From NCBI GenBank assembly GCA_965230345.1, contig CBDDKR010000002.1, positions 3,038,001 through 3,102,000 on the forward strand: 64,000 nucleotides of DNA. The letters run 5' to 3'. The stretch is from JADKBO01 sp965230345 (GTDB taxonomy: Bacteria > Bacteroidota > Bacteroidia > Chitinophagales > Saprospiraceae). The notes under the pieces were generated by a model. That model worked only from the letters and a program-made list of their open reading frames with translations, did not search any database and was not told where the DNA came from. Below are positions 10,701 to 18,147 of the stretch, piece by piece. The first letter of the stretch is position 1. Each line of letters starts with the position of its first letter. The translations under genes were made by a program, and so were the position numbers.

Positions 10701-11704
10701 AAGTCATCTATGATAACTTGTTCGTTTTTACAATTTATATGTCTGGTTATTCCATCTGGTCCACCTTGGACAAATCCGGTAACACCGTATTCAACGGTCA
10801 TGCTTTGGCAATTAAAAGGGGCAGACCAATTAAGTTTTACTGATGTTCCATTAATCTCAGAAACATAAAAATCTACTATGGGCTCACATAATTCTTCAAT
10901 AAGATTAATTGAAAAATGCTTTACTATTCCCTTGTCTCCTCCTGATCTATCACATATTTCTAGCTTCCAAGTTCCTTGGGCTGAGCTGCCATCATTTAAG
11001 TTTATTAGACTCGAAATGGGGTTGAATGATCCCACAAACGGAGCCATGCCATCTTCTATAGAAAGACATGCATTAGAGGTGAATGTTGTGACTGAATCAC
11101 ACGTTGCGTTAGAAATTCCAAAATTATTCTGAGCGGCACCAGTATATTGTGCAAGTGTTACACTAGACCCAGCCGGATTGAATAGGGTCAATTCTAAATC
11201 GGCCAGCCATGGGTGTTCTAAAATTAAATCAATGGATTCTACAAAAATATTCTGACCTAAGACTCCTGTTTGTTTGACATCAATAAAGTAGGACTCTCCT
11301 CCAATGGAGCAATTGTCGTCTTGTAAATGAACATCAATCAAACAAGATGAAGGATTTGTAAAATGTGTTGTAAAAGCAAAAGGTCCATTCCATCCACTGT
11401 CCTTATCTACATCGCAAATGGTTCTTACATAGACTATATATTGAGTGGATGCCTCAAGATCATTTAAAGTGATTTCTTTCTGAGCAAAGGTGTCACTGAC
11501 GGTGCAAGCATTTAAAGAAGTGCCGCGAACTCCATAAGCAACTTGGTAGCCCAAAATGTTGCTACTATTGGTACTTATCCATTTAATAGTAATACTGTCT
11601 GTAGAAGTATTGTTATAGTGTATTCCAAAAGGTTTCTGACATTGTTGAGCATGAACAATGGTAAAACTGAATATTAGACTTAAAACAAATAACGCTATTC
11701 TCAT
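7742..11704 (-). CDS. large SprB-repeat T9SS type A cargo protein with FN3, P-domain and MopE-like motif
   Basis: 1320 residues from ATG 11704 (the reading three codons longer starts with TTG). Order: signal peptide to about HAQ (20); fibronectin type III (~22-112); proprotein-convertase P/Homo B-like jelly roll (~124-268); second FN3 (~272-360); MAM-like lectin region (~365-540) with Cys pairs; MopE-type metal-binding segment (~545-605; DNDRDGYG, DCND, NGIDENCSG); about eight SprB-type repeats (~620-1235) with the recurring pattern C-x4-DG-I, G-x2-PY-x-Y-x-W and V/I-TD-x2-GC; type A sorting domain (~1245-1320) beginning LFTPNPANR. Expected to be exported by T9SS and displayed on or released from the surface, possibly in adhesion. 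It has no catalytic motif. A -7-like element sits only 7 nt upstream of the start codon. Confidence 0.9.
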   Translation of the reverse strand: MRIALFVLSLIFSFTIVHAQQCQKPFGIHYNNTSTDSITIKWISTNSSNILGYQVAYGVRGTSLNACTVSDTFAQKEITLNDLEASTQYIVYVRTICDVDKDSGWNGPFAFTTHFTNPSSCLIDVHLQDDNCSIGGESYFIDVKQTGVLGQNIFVESIDLILEHPWLADLELTLFNPAGSSVTLAQYTGAAQNNFGISNATCDSVTTFTSNACLSIEDGMAPFVGSFNPISSLINLNDGSSAQGTWKLEICDRSGGDKGIVKHFSINLIEELCEPIVDFYVSEINGTSVKLNWSAPFNCQSMTVEYGVTGFVQGGPDGITRHINCKNEQVIIDDLMPLTKYDFYLHGDCITTEAEPSCVSGFMTGCNSKTYTSSFDQADICENSCTKSCNIQDDVWINNSLDSIDWIVWQGRTDTDNTGPTSDINGDGKYIYLESNPTLCSNNQVGILESTCIRIQDDPGCGMSFSYHLIGKDTSTLSVEILEPGQDWQEVFTVHRSLGWERQILSLDQYIGKTIYIRFIGTTGQGDEGDIALDQIDFHGNTEFGPLILYFDNDRDGYGIMDSFITTCDQIPDNFSILTGDCNDSLASINPGMSEILCNGIDENCSGLDDDNSSPPSISILSKSNESCKGLKDGSISLNIVGNNGPYSVHWNNDSVGITLSDISSGFYWATITDASSCATRTEIIEVDAESKMTVELIRLQNTTCTGRRDGEIEIKVTGGVPPYEYEWNIDQIQATIIGLVEGKYQATITDQEGCQISSQEYTILADKPLIVGAKVHQDVSCFGYSDGILHLETSNGVPPYDYKWDNGNTSPIRDGLPKGTYSVTIEDHIGCEIEFEETINEPDSLYLELFSLENIKCFGDQTGSIKTNTHGGSGSYTYQWSNSSNSDDIFNLSAGQYSLEVFDQNGCTGELGPITLTEPDQLILDVDSIKETSCRLKNDGYIALNLSGGSHPYAYFWRGTESDTLVAANIKSNNYGFTAIDNNDCKISLPGIDVPFGNLSSFTTLEVIDTVLCPDVNEGSIRVEIHDAKSPLIYNWSNGSIHQKTQLTDTLSSLGEGVYQVTVTDSDGCISTSSSIQFKEFPSFSYFIDSIFYNTCNNDTLGYISIVVDGGTKPYNYHWSNGVMSNTIVNLEEGEYDLTVTDKNDCLYHVPTILLSDQSNLQLNIDIIRPQLNQSNGSIEIFPDYGVPQYTIEWDDDPMIQSFYRNNLIAGPYRATIYDQLDCSIDTTIVLDPILNTNELEKSEVLFTPNPANRILNVVGAENHLSSELMISDLLGKVLYTSSIKHNEVSIPDLPKGTYIVTFRSTKAIITRKIVINQI

Positions 11705-11710
11705 TGAATG

Positions 11711-11718
11711 CAAAGTTA
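11711..11718 (-). promoter_or_regulatory. -7 promoter element abutting a start codon
   Basis: On the minus strand the sequence reads TAACTTTG (TAnnTTTG) and the ATG of the SprB-repeat gene follows 6 nt later. If used, transcription would begin at or within a few bases of the ATG, i.e. an almost leaderless mRNA. No good -33 TTG is visible at the expected distance, which lowers confidence. Confidence 0.3.
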
Positions 11719-11967
11719 GCTATTTTGAATATGAATAATGGTGGTATTTCGTTTCAATTGTTGTCTTCAATACTTAGTTATTTTTTCAAGAGTGATTATT
11801 GGTCTTGTTATCGAAGGAATAGAATATGTATGATGAAGATCGTATCTGTGGAGAGGTTTAAATCGCTTCAATGAATTGCATCGCTTTTATTATAATACAA
11901 TATTGGAAAGTTGAAGCTTCAGTTTTCTTTTATTATTTTCACTTGTATTAAATAAAGTTCGAAACAC

Positions 11968-12327
11968 ATGGCATACGATACCTATCAAGCGGAAAGATTA
12001 ACATCTATTTTTAAAGAGAAGAATGTACCTATTATTCTAAAAAAAATGATGGGTGGATTATGTGTTATGGTAGATGATAAAATGTGTTTGGGTCTTTTAC
12101 AAGACAAAGAGGGTAAAAATATACTAATGATCAGAATAGGGGAAGATATATACCGTCAGATTGAAAGTGAGGATTACGTGAAACCTATGGATTTTACTGG
12201 AAGACCAATGAGAGGTTATGCCTTTGTCGAAGAACTGGGATTTGATATGGATGAAGATTTAGAACGATGGGTAGACTTGTGTTTGCAGTTTAATCCTCAA
12301 GCGAAAAGGAGCAAAAAGAAAAAATAA
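11968..12327 (+). CDS. TfoX N-terminal domain protein
   Basis: 119 residues, the usual size of a stand-alone TfoX/Sxy N-terminal domain. Seen: KKMMGGLCVMVDDKMCLGLL (KxxGGxxxxxxGKM-like core) and KPMDFTGRPMRGYAFV, the most conserved block of the family, then a Lys-rich tail. In gammaproteobacteria the longer TfoX/Sxy proteins affect competence gene expression, but single-domain versions in Bacteroidota have no demonstrated role and competence should not be inferred. Single gene with its own space on either side; ATG start after an A-rich stretch. Confidence 0.85.
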   Translation: MAYDTYQAERLTSIFKEKNVPIILKKMMGGLCVMVDDKMCLGLLQDKEGKNILMIRIGEDIYRQIESEDYVKPMDFTGRPMRGYAFVEELGFDMDEDLERWVDLCLQFNPQAKRSKKKK

Positions 12328-12343
12328 ATTGCCCTGAATTGCG

Positions 12344-12364
12344 TAATTTGTAATCCACAAATTA
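12344..12364 (+). terminator. AT-rich hairpin after the TfoX-N gene
   Basis: A perfect 8-bp inverted repeat (TAATTTGT / ACAAATTA) with a 5-nt loop lies 17 bp after the stop codon. There is no clear T-run after it, so as a terminator it would be weak; listed because of its place. Confidence 0.25.
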
Positions 12365-12579
12365 TTGATGCCCCTAAGGTGAAATGGTTGTAATTTTGTT
12401 GGCCTAATAAGTTTTAGTTTGGAACTAATGAGGATACCAAGGAAATGTCAATTAATCTAGATTACAAGAGTTTACAAGTCTTCTTATCCTGTGTTTTTAA
12501 ATCACAAGTATATGAAATTTGATGAAAAATTAATTTCTTTGCATTCTGAATTCAAAACTTAGATAAAACGTTTATTTAG

Positions 12580-13734
12580 ATGACTAACGAATCAATAGAA
12601 AACCTGAAGATGATCGAACAAATGGCAAGAGATTTTGCTCATGCCAAGATCAAGCCTAATATGATGGAGTGGGATGAAACTCAATTTTTCCCAATCGATC
12701 TAATGAAGTCTCTTGGTCAACAAGGATTTTTGGGAGTATTAGTTCCAGAAGAATATGGAGGTTCAGGATTAGGTTATCAAGAGTATATTTCTATCATTGG
12801 AGAAATTGCTAAAGTATGTGGATCAATAGGTTTATCTGTTGCAGCACATAATAGCCTTTGTACTGGACATATTATGGCATTCGGTAATGAAGATCAAAAG
12901 AAAAAATATTTACCAAAGTTAGCTACAGGAGAATGGATTGGCGCTTGGGGTCTTACTGAGGCGAATACAGGAAGTGACGCCATGAGAATGAAGTGTGTAG
13001 CTGTTGAAGATGGAGATCATTATATATTGAATGGTTCAAAGAACTGGATTACCCATGGAATTTCTGGTGATGTGGCTGTAGTTTTAGCTAGAACAGGAGA
13101 GCTGTTGGATAGCCGAGGTATTACTGCGTTTGTAGTAGAAAGAGGTACATCGGGCTTTAAAGCAGGTAAAAAAGAAAACAAACTTGGAATGCGTGCTTCA
13201 GAAACTGCTGAAATGATTTTTGAAGATTGTAGAGTTCACAAAAGTCAAATTCTTGGTGAAGTTGGAGAAGGCTTTATACAAGCTATGAAAGTGTTAGATG
13301 GAGGAAGGATTAGTATTGCTGCATTATCTTTGGGAATAGCAAAGGGTGCGTATGAGGCTGCAGTACAATATGCTCAAGAAAGAGAGCAATTTGGAAAGCC
13401 TATTTCAAGATTTCAGGCTATATCATTTAAATTGGCTGATATGGCTACAAAAATCGAGGCAGCTGAGCTGTTAACTAGACAAGCGGCTGATTTGAAAAAT
13501 AAAGGACTTAAAATGACTACTGAGTCCGCAATGGCGAAATACTATGCCTCTGAAATATGTGTTGAAATAGCGACTGATGCTATTCAGATTTTTGGTGGTT
13601 ATGGATATACTAAGGACTATCCAGTTGAAAAATTCTTTAGAGATTCTAAGCTTTGTACAATAGGAGAGGGGACTAGTGAGATTCAAAAATTGGTGATAAG
13701 CCGAAACATCTTAAAAGGAGAGTATAAAAGATAG
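12580..13734 (+). CDS. acyl-CoA dehydrogenase
   Basis: 384 residues, the standard length of soluble short/medium-chain acyl-CoA dehydrogenases. Motifs in order: LVPEEYGGSGLGY (~51-63), WGLTEANTGSD (FAD/substrate loop, ~127-137), GSKNWITHG (~155-163), REQFGKPISRFQ (~269-280), QIFGGYGYTKDYPVEK (~338-353) and IGEGTSEIQKLV near the C-terminus (~363-374), whose Glu is at the place of the catalytic base of short-chain enzymes. It oxidises an acyl-CoA to the enoyl-CoA with FAD, passing electrons to ETF. Most similar in motif pattern to the SCAD/isovaleryl group; chain length cannot be read. Followed by a good terminator. Confidence 0.95.
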   Translation: MTNESIENLKMIEQMARDFAHAKIKPNMMEWDETQFFPIDLMKSLGQQGFLGVLVPEEYGGSGLGYQEYISIIGEIAKVCGSIGLSVAAHNSLCTGHIMAFGNEDQKKKYLPKLATGEWIGAWGLTEANTGSDAMRMKCVAVEDGDHYILNGSKNWITHGISGDVAVVLARTGELLDSRGITAFVVERGTSGFKAGKKENKLGMRASETAEMIFEDCRVHKSQILGEVGEGFIQAMKVLDGGRISIAALSLGIAKGAYEAAVQYAQEREQFGKPISRFQAISFKLADMATKIEAAELLTRQAADLKNKGLKMTTESAMAKYYASEICVEIATDAIQIFGGYGYTKDYPVEKFFRDSKLCTIGEGTSEIQKLVISRNILKGEYKR

Positions 13735-13763
13735 ATTACTGAAGTGTTAAATTAATACAATAT

Positions 13764-13803
13764 TCCCAAGTTTGATTTAGTAGATTAAGCTTGGGAGTTT
13801 TTA
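13764..13803 (+). terminator. rho-independent terminator of the acyl-CoA dehydrogenase gene
   Basis: TCCCAAG (13764-13770) pairs perfectly with CTTGGGA (13790-13796); inner bases TTGAT/ATTAA can extend the stem; a GTTTTTAT tract follows. It lies 30 bp after the dehydrogenase stop and overlaps the last codons of the convergent ybeY gene. Confidence 0.7.
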
Positions 13804-14234
13804 TATATAGCGATGGCTTCATTTTCTGCTTTACGCATCTCTTTTTGCTCTTGTTCACTTTTATCTTTTAACCCACATAAGTGAAGTAGTCCATGACTAA
13901 TTACTCGGATAAATTCATCTTGAACAGGGATCTTTAGAGTAGAAGCGTTGTCTACTATTCTATCAATGCTTATAAAAATATCGCTTTCTAGAAATTCGCC
14001 TTCTTGATATGGAAATGTAATGATGTCGGTATAATAATCATGTTGCAAATAAGTCTTGTTGATTTCCAACACATAATCATCGGAACTGAAAATATAGTTT
14101 AACGTTTTAATAGATTTGTCGTACTGATCTGCTATTAAAAACAACCAACGCCTGATTTTGACTTCATCGTAAAAATCAGGCGTTGTTATTCCTTCCCAAA
14201 AAAAATTAATTTCAGCAGACTCCAATTTGATCAA
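13785..14234 (-). CDS. ybeY: endoribonuclease YbeY (rRNA maturation factor)
   Basis: 149 residues, the normal size. The zinc-binding signature is visible as HGLLHLCGLKDKSEQ near residues 109-123, preceded by YTDIITFPY and GDIFISIDR-like strands (SDIFISIDRI). YbeY processes the 3' end of 16S rRNA and takes part in 70S quality control. In the canonical motif HGxLHLxGYDH there are three His ligands; here the third position is Asp, as is common in Bacteroidota members. The start is a TTG just 1 nt after the stop codon of the RsbW-like gene; no ATG is available near the family's N-terminus, so coupling is likely. Confidence 0.92.
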   Translation of the reverse strand: MIKLESAEINFFWEGITTPDFYDEVKIRRWLFLIADQYDKSIKTLNYIFSSDDYVLEINKTYLQHDYYTDIITFPYQEGEFLESDIFISIDRIVDNASTLKIPVQDEFIRVISHGLLHLCGLKDKSEQEQKEMRKAENEAIAIYKNSQA

Positions 14235-14235
14235 A

Positions 14236-14637
14236 TTATTGACATTTGAAGTACATTTCTACCGTACTTCCGTTGTTTTTAAACTGGATTCTATCTGCTA
14301 AATTTGACATAATAAAAACACCTCTTCCACCGCAACAACTAATGTGTTCTTCTGATGTAGGATCCGGAACTTCTTTTACATTGAAACCTGTTCCTTCATC
14401 AGAAATGGAAAAGCATAGATGTGTGTTTTTATCCTCACAACCAATTTTGACCACTTTGGTCTCATCCAATTTATTCCCATGAATAATGGCGTTATTGACT
14501 GCTTCGGTAAGACTAATAAGTATTTCTGGGTATCTACTCTTATTCACTGATAGGTCGTCTAAGACCCGAGTAAGAAATCCTTCCAATTCAACTATTTTTT
14601 TTGGATTAGAAGGTAGTGATAAAACTTTTGCACCCAT
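14236..14637 (-). CDS. RsbW/anti-sigma-type histidine-kinase-like ATPase
   Basis: 133 residues from ATG 14637; a TTG start at 14658 would add seven residues. This is a single HATPase_c domain of the anti-sigma-factor kinase type: N box SLTEAVNNAIIHGNKLD near residues 44-60 and G boxes ISDEGTGFN and CCGGRGVFIM further on. Such proteins phosphorylate an antagonist (STAS) or bind a sigma factor, but neither partner is in the window. The gene sits between DUF4175 (38 bp upstream) and ybeY (1 nt downstream), an arrangement recurrent in Bacteroidota genomes as far as I know. Cytoplasmic. Confidence 0.85.
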   Translation of the reverse strand: MGAKVLSLPSNPKKIVELEGFLTRVLDDLSVNKSRYPEILISLTEAVNNAIIHGNKLDETKVVKIGCEDKNTHLCFSISDEGTGFNVKEVPDPTSEEHISCCGGRGVFIMSNLADRIQFKNNGSTVEMYFKCQ

Positions 14638-14696
14638 TAAGCTATTGTAAATTTCCAATTATATAATTCTTATTTCTTCAATAAAGTTTCTAAAAA

Positions 14697-17600
14697 TTAA
14701 TTTTTTTTCAAAGCCTTGTAATATTCATCTACTAAATGTCTGTAATATGGTTTTAAATCTGGTGATACTGTTTTGTATAATTCAACCTCTGCTTGTCTTT
14801 GTTTTAAGTATTCTTGAATAGCAGGAGGCAGTTCTTTTTTTATCTCTTTTCCTGTTTCACCTTTTCTTTTATCATCGTATTCTCTTTGGCGTTCTGATTT
14901 TTCTGCTTCTAGTAACCTCGTAACAATATCTTGTTGTCTTTTAAGCATTTCATTATTCAATCTTTTATTGACCAAATCGACTTCATTTTTATTCATCTCA
15001 TCAATAATGTCTTGAAGTTCACCACTTCCTTTGCCTTGTTCCATTTTTTCCTTCTGCATGTCCTGAAGTGCTTTTCTTAGAGCAGCTTGTTTGGCGGCGG
15101 CTTCTGCAAAATCTTTCGCAGATGGTTTGCCTCCTTTACCTTGTTTCCCTTGCATTTCTTGCAACTTTTTGGACATTCCTTGTTGACCTTGTGTAATTTT
15201 GTCCATGGGAACCTTGCCTGATTTACCACCATTTTTTCCACCAGGTTTGTTACACATTTGACTGCCTGGCATTCCAGCTGATGCCGATTGTTGCATCTCA
15301 TTCATGGATTCACTAAGCATCAAAGCCAAGTCATTGATGTTGGTCATGGTTTTTCTTTGTGCCTCATTTGCCCTTGATGTTGATCTTTCTTCTAAAAGGT
15401 CAATGGATGAATTCATATTATATTTGACCTCGACAACTTTATCTGTAACAAAGCTTTCGATTTTGTCATTTCTCTTTGCTAATGCTGATAAGCTATCTTC
15501 AATGATCTTAAAATCATCTTTTAGCTTGAACTGATCTTGAACCAAGTCAACATAACGTGGAACAGTGTTAGAAGTTACTTTCAATTCTTCGAACAAGCTT
15601 TCTTGATCAAAAGAAACGGTGACTAAATTCTCAAGTATTTGACGAATGGCTTTTATGTCTTCCATTTGCTGAGCTTGTTCACCGCTCTGCATACTACTTT
15701 GCAAACTCCCTGCCATATTTTTCATTTTCTGTGCAGCATCTTTTTGAGATTTAGCTGCACCTTTGGAGTCTTGTTGTTGCAATTCTTCTTGAGCATTATC
15801 CATATCTTGTTGAATATCATCCATTTGCTCTTGATTGTCCTCACCAAGATCTTTAGGTGGACTTAATTCTTCATTCTTTTTCTCCAGCTCATTTAATTTT
15901 TTTTCTATGTCTTCAAATTTTTCATTTAGTTTTTCTTGTTCTTCTTTTAAGGCCTCATTATCCTTTTTTTGCTCTTTTGTTTCTTCTGCAAGTTCTTCTT
16001 GTTCTTTGGCTAATTCTTGGAGTTCTTCGATGGTTTCAGAAACTTCCTTTTCCATTTCGAGTTGCTTGAACAATTCTTCAAGTTGCTCCATATTTTGTTG
16101 CATCATTTCATTGGACATTTCGAACTGCTCCATCATCTCGAGTGCATCTTCTTTGTCCAATTCTTGAATGAGTTCTTGAATTTTATCTAACATCTCCTGT
16201 TTTTCAGGATCCATTAGTTGTTCAAATTTTTCCTCTAACTTTTCTTGTTTCTTCTGTATATCCTCATTAGGTTTTTGAAACTCTTCCTGGTTTTTCATGT
16301 TCTGGTCAAACTTTTCTTTGGCCTCTTTCATTTTTTCCTGCATCTGCTTTTGTTGCTCGATCAGTTTTTCCAACTCCTTTTTATCTTGCCATTCCATTTC
16401 CTTCTTTTGTAGAAGGTTTTCTCTCATTTTTTGAAACTTTTCTCTTAGTTTTTCGACATCTCGATTGGATTCTTTGAGCTTTTGCTTGATTTCTTCTTCA
16501 TTAGCCTCTTCTTCAAGTTTTAACTGTTCAAACGAAGGCTTGTTAAACTGCATAATATTGGTTTTGGAAGACTTGCTTCCATTCACTTGATCATTGTCAA
16601 ATACCTCGAAGTAATACGAAATGGTTTGACCTGGTTCAATTTCGGCTTCATTCAAATCTAGAGTGTAAGAATATTGATTATCTTTTTTACTTGAGACCTC
16701 AATCGGAATACTTTTTTGTATGACTTCTACTTGATTTTCATTAAATATCTTATAAACAAAGTCCAGCTTGCGAATCCCATAATCATCAGTAGTATTCCCC
16801 AAGAAATAAACTAAATCACTTGTCGTACTATCTTTAAATTGTTCAACTGAGATTATCGGATATTGATCTTTGATTACATTAATTACATACTGCACGGAGT
16901 CGGGTTCTGGTATAGACGAATTAGAAACAAATACACTGTATCGCTGATCTGAAACAACTCTTTTTGTGACAGTAAAAGAAGCTTGATCCTTTATTGTTTC
17001 TACTTTGTTGTCGTTAAAAGTTAGATGCAGTAAATCTGTATTCTCTGTATTAAAAATCCAAGTAGTTTTAGTTCCTTCCGGAATCAAGATGTCGCCAGTG
17101 TTTTCCAATATTTCATCTCTTCTTCCAGTATAAGCAGGATAGTCCAATTTGATCTCAAAGTCTGTAAGAATGGGCTTTTTAAGAATAGATATCTTAGAAA
17201 CATCACTTTGGACCCTTCCAGATACAATCTTAAATTCGGTATCCTTCTGGAGATTCCTAAGCGTGTACTGAAATGTATACGCATTTACTTTTTTTAATTT
17301 ATACTGAAAATTGTCAATTTCGATGTAAGCTTCATTAGGAAGCTTGTCACCGATAGTTTTTACTTCAACGGTATAATCTTCAAATTGAGGTACTTCGAAT
17401 TCCCTGTTTAATAACTCAAATTGAAAAGGAGCGTCTTTTTCAAAATGAACATCATTGTTAATGATTCTGTATGAACTATCCTTAATCAAACTTGGGGCAG
17501 CGAATAACAAGACTATAAATAAAAGAAATGGAGGAAGGGCGTATTTTAGATACTTTCTATTCTGAGAAAGATCAATAGCTTTTCTAAAGGGGACTGGAGT

Positions 17601-18026
17601 GATTTCAGCTGTCTTTTGATCAATACTAGCAGCAAGAAGAGCAGTGTTTTCCCCTGACTCATTTTGTTTTTTTAATTGCAATACATTAACCAGCTTATCC
17701 TGAACGCCACTAAAATGAGTTCCAATAATGTTGGCGGCCTGATCATGACTTATCGTTCTACCAAGTTTAAAATACCTGATCAATGGAAATACGATCCAAA
17801 AGATAAAAGCTAAAGCAACTGTTCCAACATACGAGATAAATAAAAACTTCCGGGTAGCCATATTAAAAAAGAACTGGCTTTCTAATAGACTATATATTAA
17901 GAAAATACCAAATGATAAGCCAATAGTATATAAAAGTCCTCTAATGAGTTGATTGATGTAATACTTACGAATAAATCGATCAAGTTTAGATATAAGAAGG
18001 TTGTAATTGCTGCTATTAATCGCCAT
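14697..18026 (-). CDS. DUF4175 family large membrane protein
   Basis: 1109 residues. Two membrane segments near the N-terminus (~28-47, 60-82), a third at ~158-177, then a beta-rich periplasmic-type region (~190-510) and a very long Glu/Lys/Gln-rich coiled coil (~515-790), followed by Met/Gln/Gly-rich low complexity (GKNGGKSGK, GKQGKGGK) and a helical tail. This is the DUF4175 architecture common in Bacteroidota; no function is established. First gene of an operon with the RsbW-like kinase and ybeY, driven by a good promoter at 18061-18092. The coiled coil produces long Ser/Phe-rich open frames on the opposite strand that are not genes. Confidence 0.85.
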   Translation of the reverse strand: MAINSSNYNLLISKLDRFIRKYYINQLIRGLLYTIGLSFGIFLIYSLLESQFFFNMATRKFLFISYVGTVALAFIFWIVFPLIRYFKLGRTISHDQAANIIGTHFSGVQDKLVNVLQLKKQNESGENTALLAASIDQKTAEITPVPFRKAIDLSQNRKYLKYALPPFLLFIVLLFAAPSLIKDSSYRIINNDVHFEKDAPFQFELLNREFEVPQFEDYTVEVKTIGDKLPNEAYIEIDNFQYKLKKVNAYTFQYTLRNLQKDTEFKIVSGRVQSDVSKISILKKPILTDFEIKLDYPAYTGRRDEILENTGDILIPEGTKTTWIFNTENTDLLHLTFNDNKVETIKDQASFTVTKRVVSDQRYSVFVSNSSIPEPDSVQYVINVIKDQYPIISVEQFKDSTTSDLVYFLGNTTDDYGIRKLDFVYKIFNENQVEVIQKSIPIEVSSKKDNQYSYTLDLNEAEIEPGQTISYYFEVFDNDQVNGSKSSKTNIMQFNKPSFEQLKLEEEANEEEIKQKLKESNRDVEKLREKFQKMRENLLQKKEMEWQDKKELEKLIEQQKQMQEKMKEAKEKFDQNMKNQEEFQKPNEDIQKKQEKLEEKFEQLMDPEKQEMLDKIQELIQELDKEDALEMMEQFEMSNEMMQQNMEQLEELFKQLEMEKEVSETIEELQELAKEQEELAEETKEQKKDNEALKEEQEKLNEKFEDIEKKLNELEKKNEELSPPKDLGEDNQEQMDDIQQDMDNAQEELQQQDSKGAAKSQKDAAQKMKNMAGSLQSSMQSGEQAQQMEDIKAIRQILENLVTVSFDQESLFEELKVTSNTVPRYVDLVQDQFKLKDDFKIIEDSLSALAKRNDKIESFVTDKVVEVKYNMNSSIDLLEERSTSRANEAQRKTMTNINDLALMLSESMNEMQQSASAGMPGSQMCNKPGGKNGGKSGKVPMDKITQGQQGMSKKLQEMQGKQGKGGKPSAKDFAEAAAKQAALRKALQDMQKEKMEQGKGSGELQDIIDEMNKNEVDLVNKRLNNEMLKRQQDIVTRLLEAEKSERQREYDDKRKGETGKEIKKELPPAIQEYLKQRQAEVELYKTVSPDLKPYYRHLVDEYYKALKKN

Positions 18027-18060
18027 TCCTAATTAAGTTATATGTATACAACGTAGTTAA

Positions 18061-18092
18061 CAAATATAAATAATGTACTATATTAATATCAA
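18061..18092 (-). promoter_or_regulatory. promoter of the DUF4175-RsbW-ybeY operon
   Basis: On the minus strand TTG (18090-18092) is followed after exactly 21 nt by TATATTTG (18061-18068), matching both the -33 and -7 consensus of Bacteroidota. Predicted transcription start near 18055, leader about 28 nt. Confidence 0.6.
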
Positions 18093-18147
18093 GTTATATG
18101 GTAATGTTTCGATATTATTAACTTTTTCATAGCTAATGTCCTTGTTT

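Noticed and set aside
11968..12327. Competence regulator TfoX/Sxy function
   Set aside because: Only the N-terminal domain is present and no competence genes are nearby; family name kept without the role.
15835..16167. Plus-strand Ser/Phe-rich open frame inside the DUF4175 gene
   Set aside because: It is the antisense shadow of the Glu/Lys/Gln-rich coiled coil; composition and lack of any family pattern show it is not a gene.
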